A stretch of DNA of 64,000 nt from Alphaproteobacteria bacterium (GTDB taxonomy: Bacteria; Pseudomonadota; Alphaproteobacteria; Caulobacterales; Maricaulaceae), in NCBI GenBank assembly GCA_024278855.1, contig JAJRSJ010000001.1, positions 1-64,000 on the forward strand, in the 5' to 3' direction. Positions within the stretch are counted from its first letter, which is position 1; each line of letters begins with the position of its first letter. A program made the position numbers and the translations under genes. The notes below the pieces were generated by a model, which had not been told where the DNA came from, made no database searches, and worked only from the letters and a program-made list of their open reading frames with translations. Below, piece after piece: positions 1 through 8,841 of the stretch.

Positions 1-1147
1 AACATGGCATATTCCTGTGGTTATGGTGACAGCCCTCGAAGAAACCAAAGACAGAATTCGGGGCCTAAAGGCAGGTGCGGATGATTTTATCACCAAGCCC
101 ATTGACGATTTTAATCTTCTGGCCCGGATCAAATCATTATTGCGCCTAAAAATGGTAACCGACCAATTGCTCAGCCATACGGGACAGAGCATGGAAAATT
201 CTCGTCCGGTCCTAGAGCTTCTCGATAATCGAGGTGGGCGAATTTTGATTGTGGATGACCATATACAAAAACTTGAGAAAATATCCAAATCATTGGTGGG
301 CCGCCATGAAACCATCATGGAAACAGACCCAAAGAAAGCCATTGCTCTGGTTGGGCCAATGATCGACTTGGTGATCGTAAGCTTGGTCTCCAGTAAATTT
401 GACGGCCTCAGGTTTTGTGCGCGTCTGCGTGCAGATGCCGCTACACGGGACATTCCGATTTTAGCTATTGGCGATCCGGACGCCGAAGCACAAATGGTGC
501 GGGCTTATGATATTGGTATCAATGATACCCTTATGCGTCCCATTGAAACACAAGAATTACAAGCCCGTGTCAACACCCAGATCAAGCGCAAATTTTATGC
601 GGACAGTCTCAAGGATAATTTCAATGAAAGCATGGAAATGGTGGTCACCGACCCGATGACAGGTCTGGGAAATCGCCGCTTTTTTGACCGCTCAATTGCC
701 CCCCTATTTGATCAGGTCAATGAAAATGGCCACGTGTTCTCTGTGGTGATTTTTGATGTGGATCATTTCAAGCGGGTCAATGATATTTTGGGCCATGATG
801 TGGGCGATATTGTCCTTAAAGAAGTGGCGGCGCGGCTCGCGTCAAATTTACGCGGTGTTGATATTGTCAGCCGCTACGGCGGCGAAGAATTTATCATTGC
901 CATGCCCGACACTAATCAGGCAGAAGCCATACTCGCCGCCGACCGAATGCGGGAACTTATTGGCGGAACCTCCATAAATGTAGACGATCAGGCATTTAGT
1001 GTTTCTGTCAGCGCGGGCGTAGCTGAAACCAGACCTGGCGAGAAGTTTAGAGATGTTTTCAAACGCGCAGACGCAGCCCTCTATATTGCCAAACAATCCG
1101 GACGCAACCAAGTGTGCGGCGCAGACCAAAACGAAATCGCGGCTTAA
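1..1147 (+). CDS. pleD: PleD-like response regulator/diguanylate cyclase, 5' truncated by the window edge (REC-REC-GGDEF)
   Basis: Frame is open to the left edge (..TWHIPVVMVTALEETKDRIRGLKAGADDFITKP); second REC-like domain (ILIVDDH); GGEEF active site (SRYGGEEFIIAMP). Confidence 0.9.
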   Translation, partial: TWHIPVVMVTALEETKDRIRGLKAGADDFITKPIDDFNLLARIKSLLRLKMVTDQLLSHTGQSMENSRPVLELLDNRGGRILIVDDHIQKLEKISKSLVGRHETIMETDPKKAIALVGPMIDLVIVSLVSSKFDGLRFCARLRADAATRDIPILAIGDPDAEAQMVRAYDIGINDTLMRPIETQELQARVNTQIKRKFYADSLKDNFNESMEMVVTDPMTGLGNRRFFDRSIAPLFDQVNENGHVFSVVIFDVDHFKRVNDILGHDVGDIVLKEVAARLASNLRGVDIVSRYGGEEFIIAMPDTNQAEAILAADRMRELIGGTSINVDDQAFSVSVSAGVAETRPGEKFRDVFKRADAALYIAKQSGRNQVCGADQNEIAA

Positions 1148-2175
1148 AGCGCCAAAAAAGCCGCTTGCAGCTTGCGCATATCTTCTGGCAATTCACTGTC
1201 AAATGACAAAGCTTGTTTTGTAATGGGATGGACAAACCCCAGAGTTTTCGCATGTAAGGCTTGGCGCTCAAACCCGCCCAGAGCGGTGCGGAGTTTAACT
1301 TCAGCTTCGGATGTGGCGGTTTTAAATGCCCCCGTCTTGCCGTAAACACTATCGCCCAATATGGGGCAGGCAATATGAGCCATATGCACACGAATTTGGT
1401 CGGTGCGCCCGGTCTCTAACCTGCATTCGACGATCGAAACAAGTGGCATGCTGAGCGATGCGCCTTTCATGCGGCCATAGCCTTTGATAAAGCTGTAATT
1501 TGTAATGGCTATTTTACCGTGAGGTGGCTTTCCGCTTGCGATACTGCGGGCATCTTGTTTTTTGACCACCCCCATTTTTTTACGGTCATGGGGTGAGCGG
1601 GCCAGGCGGGTTTCAATACGGCCTTCTCTCGGATTGGGCGCGCCGCGCGTCATACAAACATAAACCCGCTCTACCTTGTGGGCGGCGAACTGTCTGGATA
1701 AGCCTTGGTGAGTTTTATCGTCCTTGGCCACCACCAATAACCCCGTGGTATTTTTGTCAATGCGGTGGACTATTCCGGGGCGCAACACACCACCAATGCC
1801 CGACAAGCTGTCACCGCAATGATGCAGCAAGCCGTTCACCAAAGTCCCGGACCAATTGCCAACCGCCGGATGCACGGTGAGCCCGGCCGGCTTATTGACC
1901 ACAACTAAATGCGCGTCCTCATAAACTATGTCCAATGCCAAATCTTCAGGTTCCGGGATAGCCGTAACTGGTGCGGGGACGGTGATTTCGTAGACCACAC
2001 CCTCGACTATTTTAGTCGTAGGCTTAATCAGTGCAACTTTGTCGCCGCGCACCTGCCCAGCTAAAATCAAAGCTTTAATGCGTGAGCGCGATAAATCTGC
2101 CCACTGGGCCAGATATTTATCCAACCGCTTACCCGCGTCTTGTTCTTCCGCTAAATTTACAAATATATCACTCAT
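1144..2175 (-). CDS. rluD: Ribosomal large subunit pseudouridine synthase, RluD family
   Basis: S4-like N-terminus (RLDKYLAQWADLSRSRIKALILAGQV) and catalytic motif GIVHRIDKNTTGLLVVAK. Start chosen at MSDIFVN. Confidence 0.92.
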   Translation of the reverse strand: MSDIFVNLAEEQDAGKRLDKYLAQWADLSRSRIKALILAGQVRGDKVALIKPTTKIVEGVVYEITVPAPVTAIPEPEDLALDIVYEDAHLVVVNKPAGLTVHPAVGNWSGTLVNGLLHHCGDSLSGIGGVLRPGIVHRIDKNTTGLLVVAKDDKTHQGLSRQFAAHKVERVYVCMTRGAPNPREGRIETRLARSPHDRKKMGVVKKQDARSIASGKPPHGKIAITNYSFIKGYGRMKGASLSMPLVSIVECRLETGRTDQIRVHMAHIACPILGDSVYGKTGAFKTATSEAEVKLRTALGGFERQALHAKTLGFVHPITKQALSFDSELPEDMRKLQAAFLAL

Positions 2176-2231
2176 GCCAAGCCTATTAGGGACAAAATGC
2201 AAATGGGGAAACCCCAAATCAAACTTGGTGC

Positions 2232-3671
2232 CTATTTGGACACATAGGATTTGCGGATCTCCACAACCTTTATGCCCAAAGCCGCCGCGCGGCGTTTGAA
2301 TAATGGTGATGCTTGACCCAAAATATGCACTTTGGCTCGCCTGTAACTGGTACCAGGCCCAGCCACAGCGGCGAGGTTGGTGATAGTCGGTGCAATTTCA
2401 GGGGTCCATTTCAGATAATCAACCGCGAACGGCAATATCAAGGTATTGCTCTTATCCAAAGCAATGACAGACGGTAAATCCGCTGCAAAAGCTTTGATCC
2501 GTTTGTTTGCAACCATATAGGCGAAATACTGATAAACCGCAACGCGGCTGTCGGCAACAAACCGGGTGGACGACGTTGCAGCCTCGCTGATCATGCGGGT
2601 TTTGTAAACTCTGGTTCCAAATGTCGAAACCGCTTTGACCAGTTTGGTGCGTGAAATATTTGTAAATGCATCACTTCCGTATAGCTTGGAAATATCTTTT
2701 TCACTGACACCCCAACTTAACAGCAACGCTTTTTCACGCTTTCTGGTTTTATGGGCATCTTTATAATTAGTGACAAATTCTGCATTATTATAATAGCCAA
2801 CCCCGGTCGTCACAGCATCAAGCACGTCCACACCTGACACGGTATAGCCAAATTTTACGGCTGTAGATGTGTAAGCAGCGGTATAGGCCAAGCGGTCCAC
2901 CTGTCTTTGAAGCACTTTATTTTGCGAATAGGGGGTGGTGCCAACTGAAGCGTGGATTTCGTGCGCAGCGCCGTGCTTGCCGACAATGGAATTAACACCC
3001 GACCATATGTCTTTCCCGGCCTTGGAAGCACAAGCCCCCAAACTGCTGCATCTTGTACCCGTGGCACTGGTGGTTATGCGCCATCCCGTTACTCCCAACT
3101 CCTTGATGCCCACAGCCAAGCCGCCGACGATCTCGGCGGCACCAGAAGGTACAACCATAAGTGCATCTCCGGCAGTCTCTGCCACACTAAACCGGTCAAC
3201 TGTACCCTGTACAACCCGTGCCGGCGTTGTCACCAGGTTAAGCGTGCGCCCAATCACGGCTCTACCAGCCGCACCAACTGTGCTTCTTTGCTTGAGGGCT
3301 TCTGTGGCGTGGATTTCATGTATCAAAATACGAGCTTGTTCCGTGCCTTGCACAATATAGGTAAAATCCGCAGTTGTGATTTTATAGGTATTGGCAAACC
3401 CGTCATTCCACGCATAGGGAGAAACACGGTGTTTTGAACTTTGGATCAATTTCGCAGCTAAAAACTGGCGAACATCAACCATGCCAGAAGCCTCAAAACC
3501 ACGGGCTGGTTGTACTGTCTCTTGTTTAGGCATGGCCACATTGCCTTGCTGCCCTGCAAGGCTTTGACAGGCTGTCAGTCCTGTGAGAACCACAAGCCCG
3601 CCTGTTAAACCAATGATTTGTCGACCAATGTTCATCACATCTCTTATTTGGGGGCCACAATATAGCATCAA
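2232..3671 (-). CDS. Uncharacterised lipoprotein, paralogue of the adjacent downstream-coordinate ORF
   Basis: Signal peptide with lipobox (MNIGRQIIGLTGGLVVLTGLTAC); long shared blocks with 3738..5138 (GVGYYNNAEFV, SRFVADSRV, HILGQASPLF). Confidence 0.75.
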   Translation of the reverse strand: MMLYCGPQIRDVMNIGRQIIGLTGGLVVLTGLTACQSLAGQQGNVAMPKQETVQPARGFEASGMVDVRQFLAAKLIQSSKHRVSPYAWNDGFANTYKITTADFTYIVQGTEQARILIHEIHATEALKQRSTVGAAGRAVIGRTLNLVTTPARVVQGTVDRFSVAETAGDALMVVPSGAAEIVGGLAVGIKELGVTGWRITTSATGTRCSSLGACASKAGKDIWSGVNSIVGKHGAAHEIHASVGTTPYSQNKVLQRQVDRLAYTAAYTSTAVKFGYTVSGVDVLDAVTTGVGYYNNAEFVTNYKDAHKTRKREKALLLSWGVSEKDISKLYGSDAFTNISRTKLVKAVSTFGTRVYKTRMISEAATSSTRFVADSRVAVYQYFAYMVANKRIKAFAADLPSVIALDKSNTLILPFAVDYLKWTPEIAPTITNLAAVAGPGTSYRRAKVHILGQASPLFKRRAAALGIKVVEIRKSYVSK

Positions 3672-3737
3672 ATGCTAAGCTTGTCAGCTTGATATATTTT
3701 TGCGCAAATTACCAGAGAGAAATAAGCTTTAGTTGCT

Positions 3738-5138
3738 TTAGTGAATTTCCACGACCTGCACACCAAAACGGGTAGCACGCTGGGTGAACAGCGGCGAGGC
3801 TTGACCCAACACATGAACACTGGCCCGCTTATATGGTTTGTCAGGCCCGGTTAAAGCGGCAAAACCTGTGATGGTCGGCGCAAGCTCCGGTGTCCAGCGC
3901 AAATAATCGGCGGCGAACGGCAGGATCAGGGTATCGTCTGCGCCCAAAGCAACTGCGGCGGGCAGATCCGCCACAAAAGCTTTGACTTGGCCATTAATGA
4001 CCATTTGCGCCAAATATTGGTAGATTTTGACCCGGCTATCCGCGACAAAACGGCTTGGCGCGCTAGCAGCTTCGCGGATCATGCGCGCTTTATATGGGTT
4101 TTCGCCAAATGTTGAGACGGCGGCGAATAAGTTCGAGCGCGTTGTGTGTGTGAAAGCGTCGCTGTTATAAAGCTTGATAATATCTCTTTTGCTAACCCCC
4201 CACTCGCCCATTAAAGATTGTTCAATTTCGCGGGCCTTGCGGGGGTCTTTATGATTGACGACAAATTCACCATTATTGTAATAGCCAACCCCCGTAGACA
4301 AAGGCGCAATAAGGGGCGCGCTGACAAATACCATACCTAATTTCATGCTGGTGGAGCCAACGGCGTCGGCGGTCGCCAAGCGGTTGACCTGGCGTTGCAG
4401 TTCTTTGTTGTCGGAATAAGGGTCGGTACCCAGATCGGCGTGAATTTTCTTGGCCGCTGCATCTTTCCCGCTTAATGCACTGACCCCGGACATAACATTG
4501 CCGCCGGCCTTGGAGCTACATCCGCCCACACCTTTGCATTTTTTCCCGGTAGAATTGGTCGTCATACGCCATCCCGTCATGCCGAGTTCCTTGAGACCAA
4601 GGGCAAGATTACCAACAATATCTGCCGCGCCGGACGGCACGACCATAAGCTTTTTTTGAGCGCCTTTCGCGGCACTAAAGCGGTTCACCGTGCCTTTTAC
4701 GGCCCGTACAGGTGTGGCCGCCAAATTTAGCGTGCGCCCAACTGCCGCCTTGCCGACAGCTACGGTGGCACTTTTGCGTCTAAGTTGGTCTGTAGCTTCT
4801 ATTTCGCGCAGACGAATCAAGGCTTGGTCAGTGCCTTGGACAATATGAACATGATCGGGAGTTTCTATGCGGTAGGTATTGGCATAGCCATCATTCCAAG
4901 CTTCGGGATCAACCCGGTAAATCGGGCTTTGCATCAAATCAGCACCGATAAACTGGCTAGCGCGCACTGTGCCTGCTGTTTCAAAACCGCCCTGTGTTTG
5001 TACGGATTTCCCATGGACACGAGGCGCATCATTATTGCGCTTGGCTATACTTTGGCAGGCAGACAATCCGGTAATAAACACAAAGGCGCTTATGGAAACC
5101 CACGTAAAGTTTAAAAATCTTCTACCAATTTTCATCAT
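3738..5138 (-). CDS. Uncharacterised lipoprotein, paralogue of 2232..3671
   Basis: Lipobox (FVFITGLSAC) and collinear similarity to the neighbouring ORF. Confidence 0.75.
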   Translation of the reverse strand: MMKIGRRFLNFTWVSISAFVFITGLSACQSIAKRNNDAPRVHGKSVQTQGGFETAGTVRASQFIGADLMQSPIYRVDPEAWNDGYANTYRIETPDHVHIVQGTDQALIRLREIEATDQLRRKSATVAVGKAAVGRTLNLAATPVRAVKGTVNRFSAAKGAQKKLMVVPSGAADIVGNLALGLKELGMTGWRMTTNSTGKKCKGVGGCSSKAGGNVMSGVSALSGKDAAAKKIHADLGTDPYSDNKELQRQVNRLATADAVGSTSMKLGMVFVSAPLIAPLSTGVGYYNNGEFVVNHKDPRKAREIEQSLMGEWGVSKRDIIKLYNSDAFTHTTRSNLFAAVSTFGENPYKARMIREAASAPSRFVADSRVKIYQYLAQMVINGQVKAFVADLPAAVALGADDTLILPFAADYLRWTPELAPTITGFAALTGPDKPYKRASVHVLGQASPLFTQRATRFGVQVVEIH

Positions 5139-5223
5139 ATCTCTTATGTAAAGGACTTATTTATAACCCATGATGAACATTATAGAAATTTTGGCGGCGT
5201 AAAGCAATAATCGAAAGATAATT

Positions 5224-6606
5224 ATGGAACTGACATTATACAATTCACTGATACGGGAAAAACGGCCGTTCAAGCCCGCCGACCCCAAGCGCGTCACCAT
5301 GTATAATTGTGGCTCCACGGTGTATTCCTACGCCCATATCGGCAATGCGCGAGCGGCGGTGGTGGCGGATGTGCTGTTTCGGGTGCTCAGGCATATTTAC
5401 GGCGAAGAGCATGTGGTTTATGCGAGAAACCTGACCGACATAGACGATAAAATCATCAAGGCTGCGGCGGAACTTGGCGTACCCATAGCGGAGCTTACAG
5501 AAAAATATGCCCGCATCTACAATGAAGATTTGGCGGCGCTCAATTGCCTAATGCCGACCATGCAGCCCAAGGCCACAGACCATATTGAGCAAATGGCCGA
5601 TATTATTGTCGAGCTTCTGGACAAGGACATCGCCTATATCGCCGAAGGTCATGTGCTATTTGATGTCACAAAAATGGAGACCTACGGCAAATTATCAGGC
5701 CGCAAGCTGGATGATAATCTGGCCGGCGCAAGGGTTGAGGTAGCCAGTTATAAGAAAAACGCCGGTGATTTCGTTTTGTGGAGACCAAGCAAAAAAGACG
5801 AAGCAAGTTGGAACCCATCCAATAAATTCCCGCCGGGCCGCCCCGGCTGGCATCTGGAATGCTCCGCCATGATCAAGGAACAACTCGGCGACACCATAGA
5901 CATCCACCTGGGCGGCATAGACCTGAAATTCCCCCACCACGAAAACGAAATCGCCCAGAGTGAGTGTGCCAATGAAAAGCCGTTGGCGAATTTTTGGGTA
6001 CACAACGAGTTTTTGAATATGGGCAAAGACAAGATGAGCAAGTCCAAAGGCAATGTCGTGCTGGTACACGATTTGCTGAAAGACTGGGACGGCGAGGTTA
6101 TTAGGCTGGCATTGCTGAAGGCGCATTATCGGAGCGAGGTGGTTTGGAGTGATGATTTGTTGCGGGAGAGTAAGACGCAGTTGGATGGGTGGTATCGCGT
6201 AAAGAAAAGCTTGGAACTTGAAGACTTGATTGATTTACCGCCGCCACTACATTTCGTTTTTGATGACTTAAATGTACCTCATGTGTTGTCAGTAATTTTT
6301 GGTTTAACTGAAGAGTTAGAACATAAACAAGAAAATAGTGAACCGGACTTATTCAAAAGGGGCGCAAATTTGCATGTTAATGCAAACCTCCTAGGCCTCC
6401 TGCAAAAAGACCCGGAGGAATGGTTCCGGGGTCAGGGCAAGGCTGGCGGTTTAACGGACGACGAAATCGAAAGCCTAATCAAAGAACGCGCCGAGGTACG
6501 AGCCGCGAAAAATTGGCCCCGCGCCGATGAAATCCGGGGCGTATTCGCCGAAGAAAACATCATTCTGGAAGACGGAAAAGACGGCACTACATGGCGGCGG
6601 GGATGA
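5224..6606 (+). CDS. cysS: Cysteinyl-tRNA synthetase
   Basis: HIGH-like YAHIGNARAAVVADVLFR, zinc/active site GWHLECSAM, KMSKS motif (KDKMSKSKGN). Confidence 0.97.
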   Translation: MELTLYNSLIREKRPFKPADPKRVTMYNCGSTVYSYAHIGNARAAVVADVLFRVLRHIYGEEHVVYARNLTDIDDKIIKAAAELGVPIAELTEKYARIYNEDLAALNCLMPTMQPKATDHIEQMADIIVELLDKDIAYIAEGHVLFDVTKMETYGKLSGRKLDDNLAGARVEVASYKKNAGDFVLWRPSKKDEASWNPSNKFPPGRPGWHLECSAMIKEQLGDTIDIHLGGIDLKFPHHENEIAQSECANEKPLANFWVHNEFLNMGKDKMSKSKGNVVLVHDLLKDWDGEVIRLALLKAHYRSEVVWSDDLLRESKTQLDGWYRVKKSLELEDLIDLPPPLHFVFDDLNVPHVLSVIFGLTEELEHKQENSEPDLFKRGANLHVNANLLGLLQKDPEEWFRGQGKAGGLTDDEIESLIKERAEVRAAKNWPRADEIRGVFAEENIILEDGKDGTTWRRG

Positions 6607-6628
6607 TAAACCGAGAGGGAATATGCAT

Positions 6629-6808
6629 CTTTCCTTCCCCCACTTGTGGGGGAAGTACCCCTCGTTCTTCAGAGGGGGGATGGGGGCCGACGCTCTTGCG
6701 GCGGTACGGTGGTTCAGATAATTCCGCAAGCTCCGTTGCGCGCAAGAAGCGCACCCCCCATCGACCGCCAAGAGGCGCCCACTTCCCCCATAAATGGGGG
6801 AAAGAGTA
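6629..6808. repeat. Dispersed palindromic element, copy 1
   Basis: Both ends carry hairpins (cttcccccacttgtgggggaag / cttcccccataaatgggggaaag) in overall inverted orientation, with gatgggggc / caccccccatcgac inner arms; same family as 35018..35163. Confidence 0.75.
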
Positions 6809-7180
6809 GTGGGGTATGTTCGTAAAGGGGAGAGAAAGTCTCGAAAATATGCTCGCGACTTGCGCAAGGACATGACCGAGACGGAGCATAAATTATGGTC
6901 ATATTTGCGCAGGAAAAATTTGGATGGCTACCGGTTTCGTCGCCAACATATTATCGGGCCATTTATTGCGGATTTTGTTTGTGTGGCTGAAAAACTTATT
7001 ATCGAAGTAGACGGGGCCACCCATGGGGAAGACAACGAAATCGCCTATGATGCTCGCCGCACAGAATTCCTGGAAACCCAGGGTTGGAAGATTATCCGCT
7101 ACGGTAATGAAGAAATTTACAAAAACATAGATGATGTGCTGGACGACATTTATGCGCATCTTAAAGGCTTGAAAGTATGA
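6794..7180 (+). CDS. DUF559 (Vsr/endonuclease-fold-like) protein
   Basis: RDLRKDMTETEHKLWSYLRRKNLDGYRFRRQHIIGPFIADFVCVAEKLIIEVDGATH is typical of DUF559. True start may be the later Met in KDMTETE. Confidence 0.88.
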   Translation: MGERVVGYVRKGERKSRKYARDLRKDMTETEHKLWSYLRRKNLDGYRFRRQHIIGPFIADFVCVAEKLIIEVDGATHGEDNEIAYDARRTEFLETQGWKIIRYGNEEIYKNIDDVLDDIYAHLKGLKV

Positions 7181-7734
7181 CCAACCCCCTCATATGCGTC
7201 GCCGTATGCGCCGGGGCATTTGGTGTGCGCGGCGAGATAAAAATTAAATCCTTTACCGACAAACCCAAAGACTGTTTTGCTTACGGGCCTTTGCGGGATG
7301 CAGACGGTAATTTATTTCTCACCATCACCGCGCACCGCGCCGTCAAAAACGCCCTCGCCGTATTTGCCGACGAGATAAAAACTCGTGAACAGGCACAAGC
7401 TTTGTCTGGTACAAAGCTTTATGTTTACCGTGCAGATATGCCCGACCCGGACGAAGACGAGTTTTATTTCGAAGACCTGATCGGGCTTGAGGTGAAAACT
7501 ACGGACGGCAAACGTATGGGTAAAATACTGGCCGTACATAATCACGGGGCAGGCGAGTTACTGGAGATTAAACAAGAGGCGAAGAGGAGCGCAGCGACGA
7601 CAGGGAAGAATAAAGCCGCAAAAGACACGCCGGAATTCTATCCCCCCTTCACGAAAAAGGCTGTACCCAAGGTGGATATCAAAGCCGGGCGGGTGGTAAT
7701 TTTCATTGAAGATGCGGACAGCGCACAGGATTAG
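7177..7734 (+). CDS. rimM: 16S rRNA processing protein RimM
   Basis: VCAGAFGVRGEIKIKSFTDKP N-terminus, EDLIGLEV and PRC-barrel-like C-terminus; overlaps the DUF559 stop (ATGA). Confidence 0.9.
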   Translation: MTNPLICVAVCAGAFGVRGEIKIKSFTDKPKDCFAYGPLRDADGNLFLTITAHRAVKNALAVFADEIKTREQAQALSGTKLYVYRADMPDPDEDEFYFEDLIGLEVKTTDGKRMGKILAVHNHGAGELLEIKQEAKRSAATTGKNKAAKDTPEFYPPFTKKAVPKVDIKAGRVVIFIEDADSAQD

Positions 7735-8129
7735 CTCGGGCTTAACCCTGCCATGCGTTGACCCATTTGTTCTGCCAAAGCCGTCAACCCGCTCATGGGC
7801 CGGATCAGGACTTCGAACTCTATAATTTTACCGTCAGCATCCAAAGTGATGAGGTCGAGACCTTTGAGGGCCTTGTCGCCTATATTTGCGGTGAACTCCA
7901 AAAAAACAGACCGTCCGTCTTCGCTGATCATTTCGCGGTGATAGGTAAAATTTTCGAAAATTTCCATAACTTGCGACAACACAAACACCAAAGTATCTCG
8001 GCCGTGATAAGGCTTATAGACCATGGGAGAGCGGAACACCGCATCTGGGTGTACAATCGTGACCAAACGGGCCGCGTCTTTATCCGCGACAATTTCGTGC
8101 CATGTTTTCAGTGTATTGGATGTCGGCAT
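7731..8129 (-). CDS. NTF2-like (SnoaL-type) protein
   Basis: TWHEIVADKDAARLVTIVHPDAVFRSPMVYKPYHGRD ... small NTF2-like fold protein. Confidence 0.75.
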   Translation of the reverse strand: MPTSNTLKTWHEIVADKDAARLVTIVHPDAVFRSPMVYKPYHGRDTLVFVLSQVMEIFENFTYHREMISEDGRSVFLEFTANIGDKALKGLDLITLDADGKIIEFEVLIRPMSGLTALAEQMGQRMAGLSPS

Positions 8130-8131
8130 GT

Positions 8132-8839
8132 TTACGCCACCACACTCATTTTTTCGTCCACGCCAATCGCCCACTTAAGCTTCTCAATCAGCACAGTACG
8201 CGATTTGCATTTGGTGCCTTTAAAAGCACGCATATTGAGCATGGACATCATTTTAGCCGCACCCATAGCCGTAGTATTTACCGCGTCTTTATCCACCAAC
8301 ACGTCATAATACCCGGCCCTTTTAGCATCTTTGGGGCCAAAGATTTCGCCGTTAATGAGCGAGCGGTTCAAATAATGTTTGGGGACAAATTCCCGCGCCA
8401 TTTCTATGCCGAAATGGTGCATGGTCATACCGATCTGGGTTTCGTTCAGCCCGGTCTTGGTGCCTGCATCGCTGCCAATTCTATAATCACACGCTAACAG
8501 GATAAACGCGCCCATAGCAATAGCGTGGCCGCCCGTGGCTGCAATAACCGGAAACGGGAATTGCAGCAAACGCAGGGCAAAACGCGAACCTTCGCAAGTC
8601 AGCGCCACGGCAGCTTCGGGGCCAGACATCATGATTTTCAGATCATAACCGCCGGAAAATATCCCGCCCGCACCAATATCACGACCCGTAAAAATCACCA
8701 CGGCCTTATCGGCTTCGGCTTTATCGAACGCGGCACCCAGCTGCATAAACATGTCAGGCGACAATACATTGGCCTTACCGTCGTCCATACGAATGGTGGC
8801 TATACCGTCTTCAAATGTATAGGTTACAAGATCGCTCAT
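8132..8839 (-). CDS. Enoyl-CoA hydratase/isomerase family protein
   Basis: Crotonase motifs (IFSGGYDLKIM, AIAMGAFILLACDYRIG). Confidence 0.88.
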   Translation of the reverse strand: MSDLVTYTFEDGIATIRMDDGKANVLSPDMFMQLGAAFDKAEADKAVVIFTGRDIGAGGIFSGGYDLKIMMSGPEAAVALTCEGSRFALRLLQFPFPVIAATGGHAIAMGAFILLACDYRIGSDAGTKTGLNETQIGMTMHHFGIEMAREFVPKHYLNRSLINGEIFGPKDAKRAGYYDVLVDKDAVNTTAMGAAKMMSMLNMRAFKGTKCKSRTVLIEKLKWAIGVDEKMSVVA

Positions 8840-8841
8840 GA

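Noticed and set aside
6617-6810. ORFs within the palindromic element (6475..6873, 6527..6721, 6587..6889, 6591..6809, 6714..6902)
   Set aside because: Repeat-derived frames on both strands with low-complexity Pro/Gly/His content.
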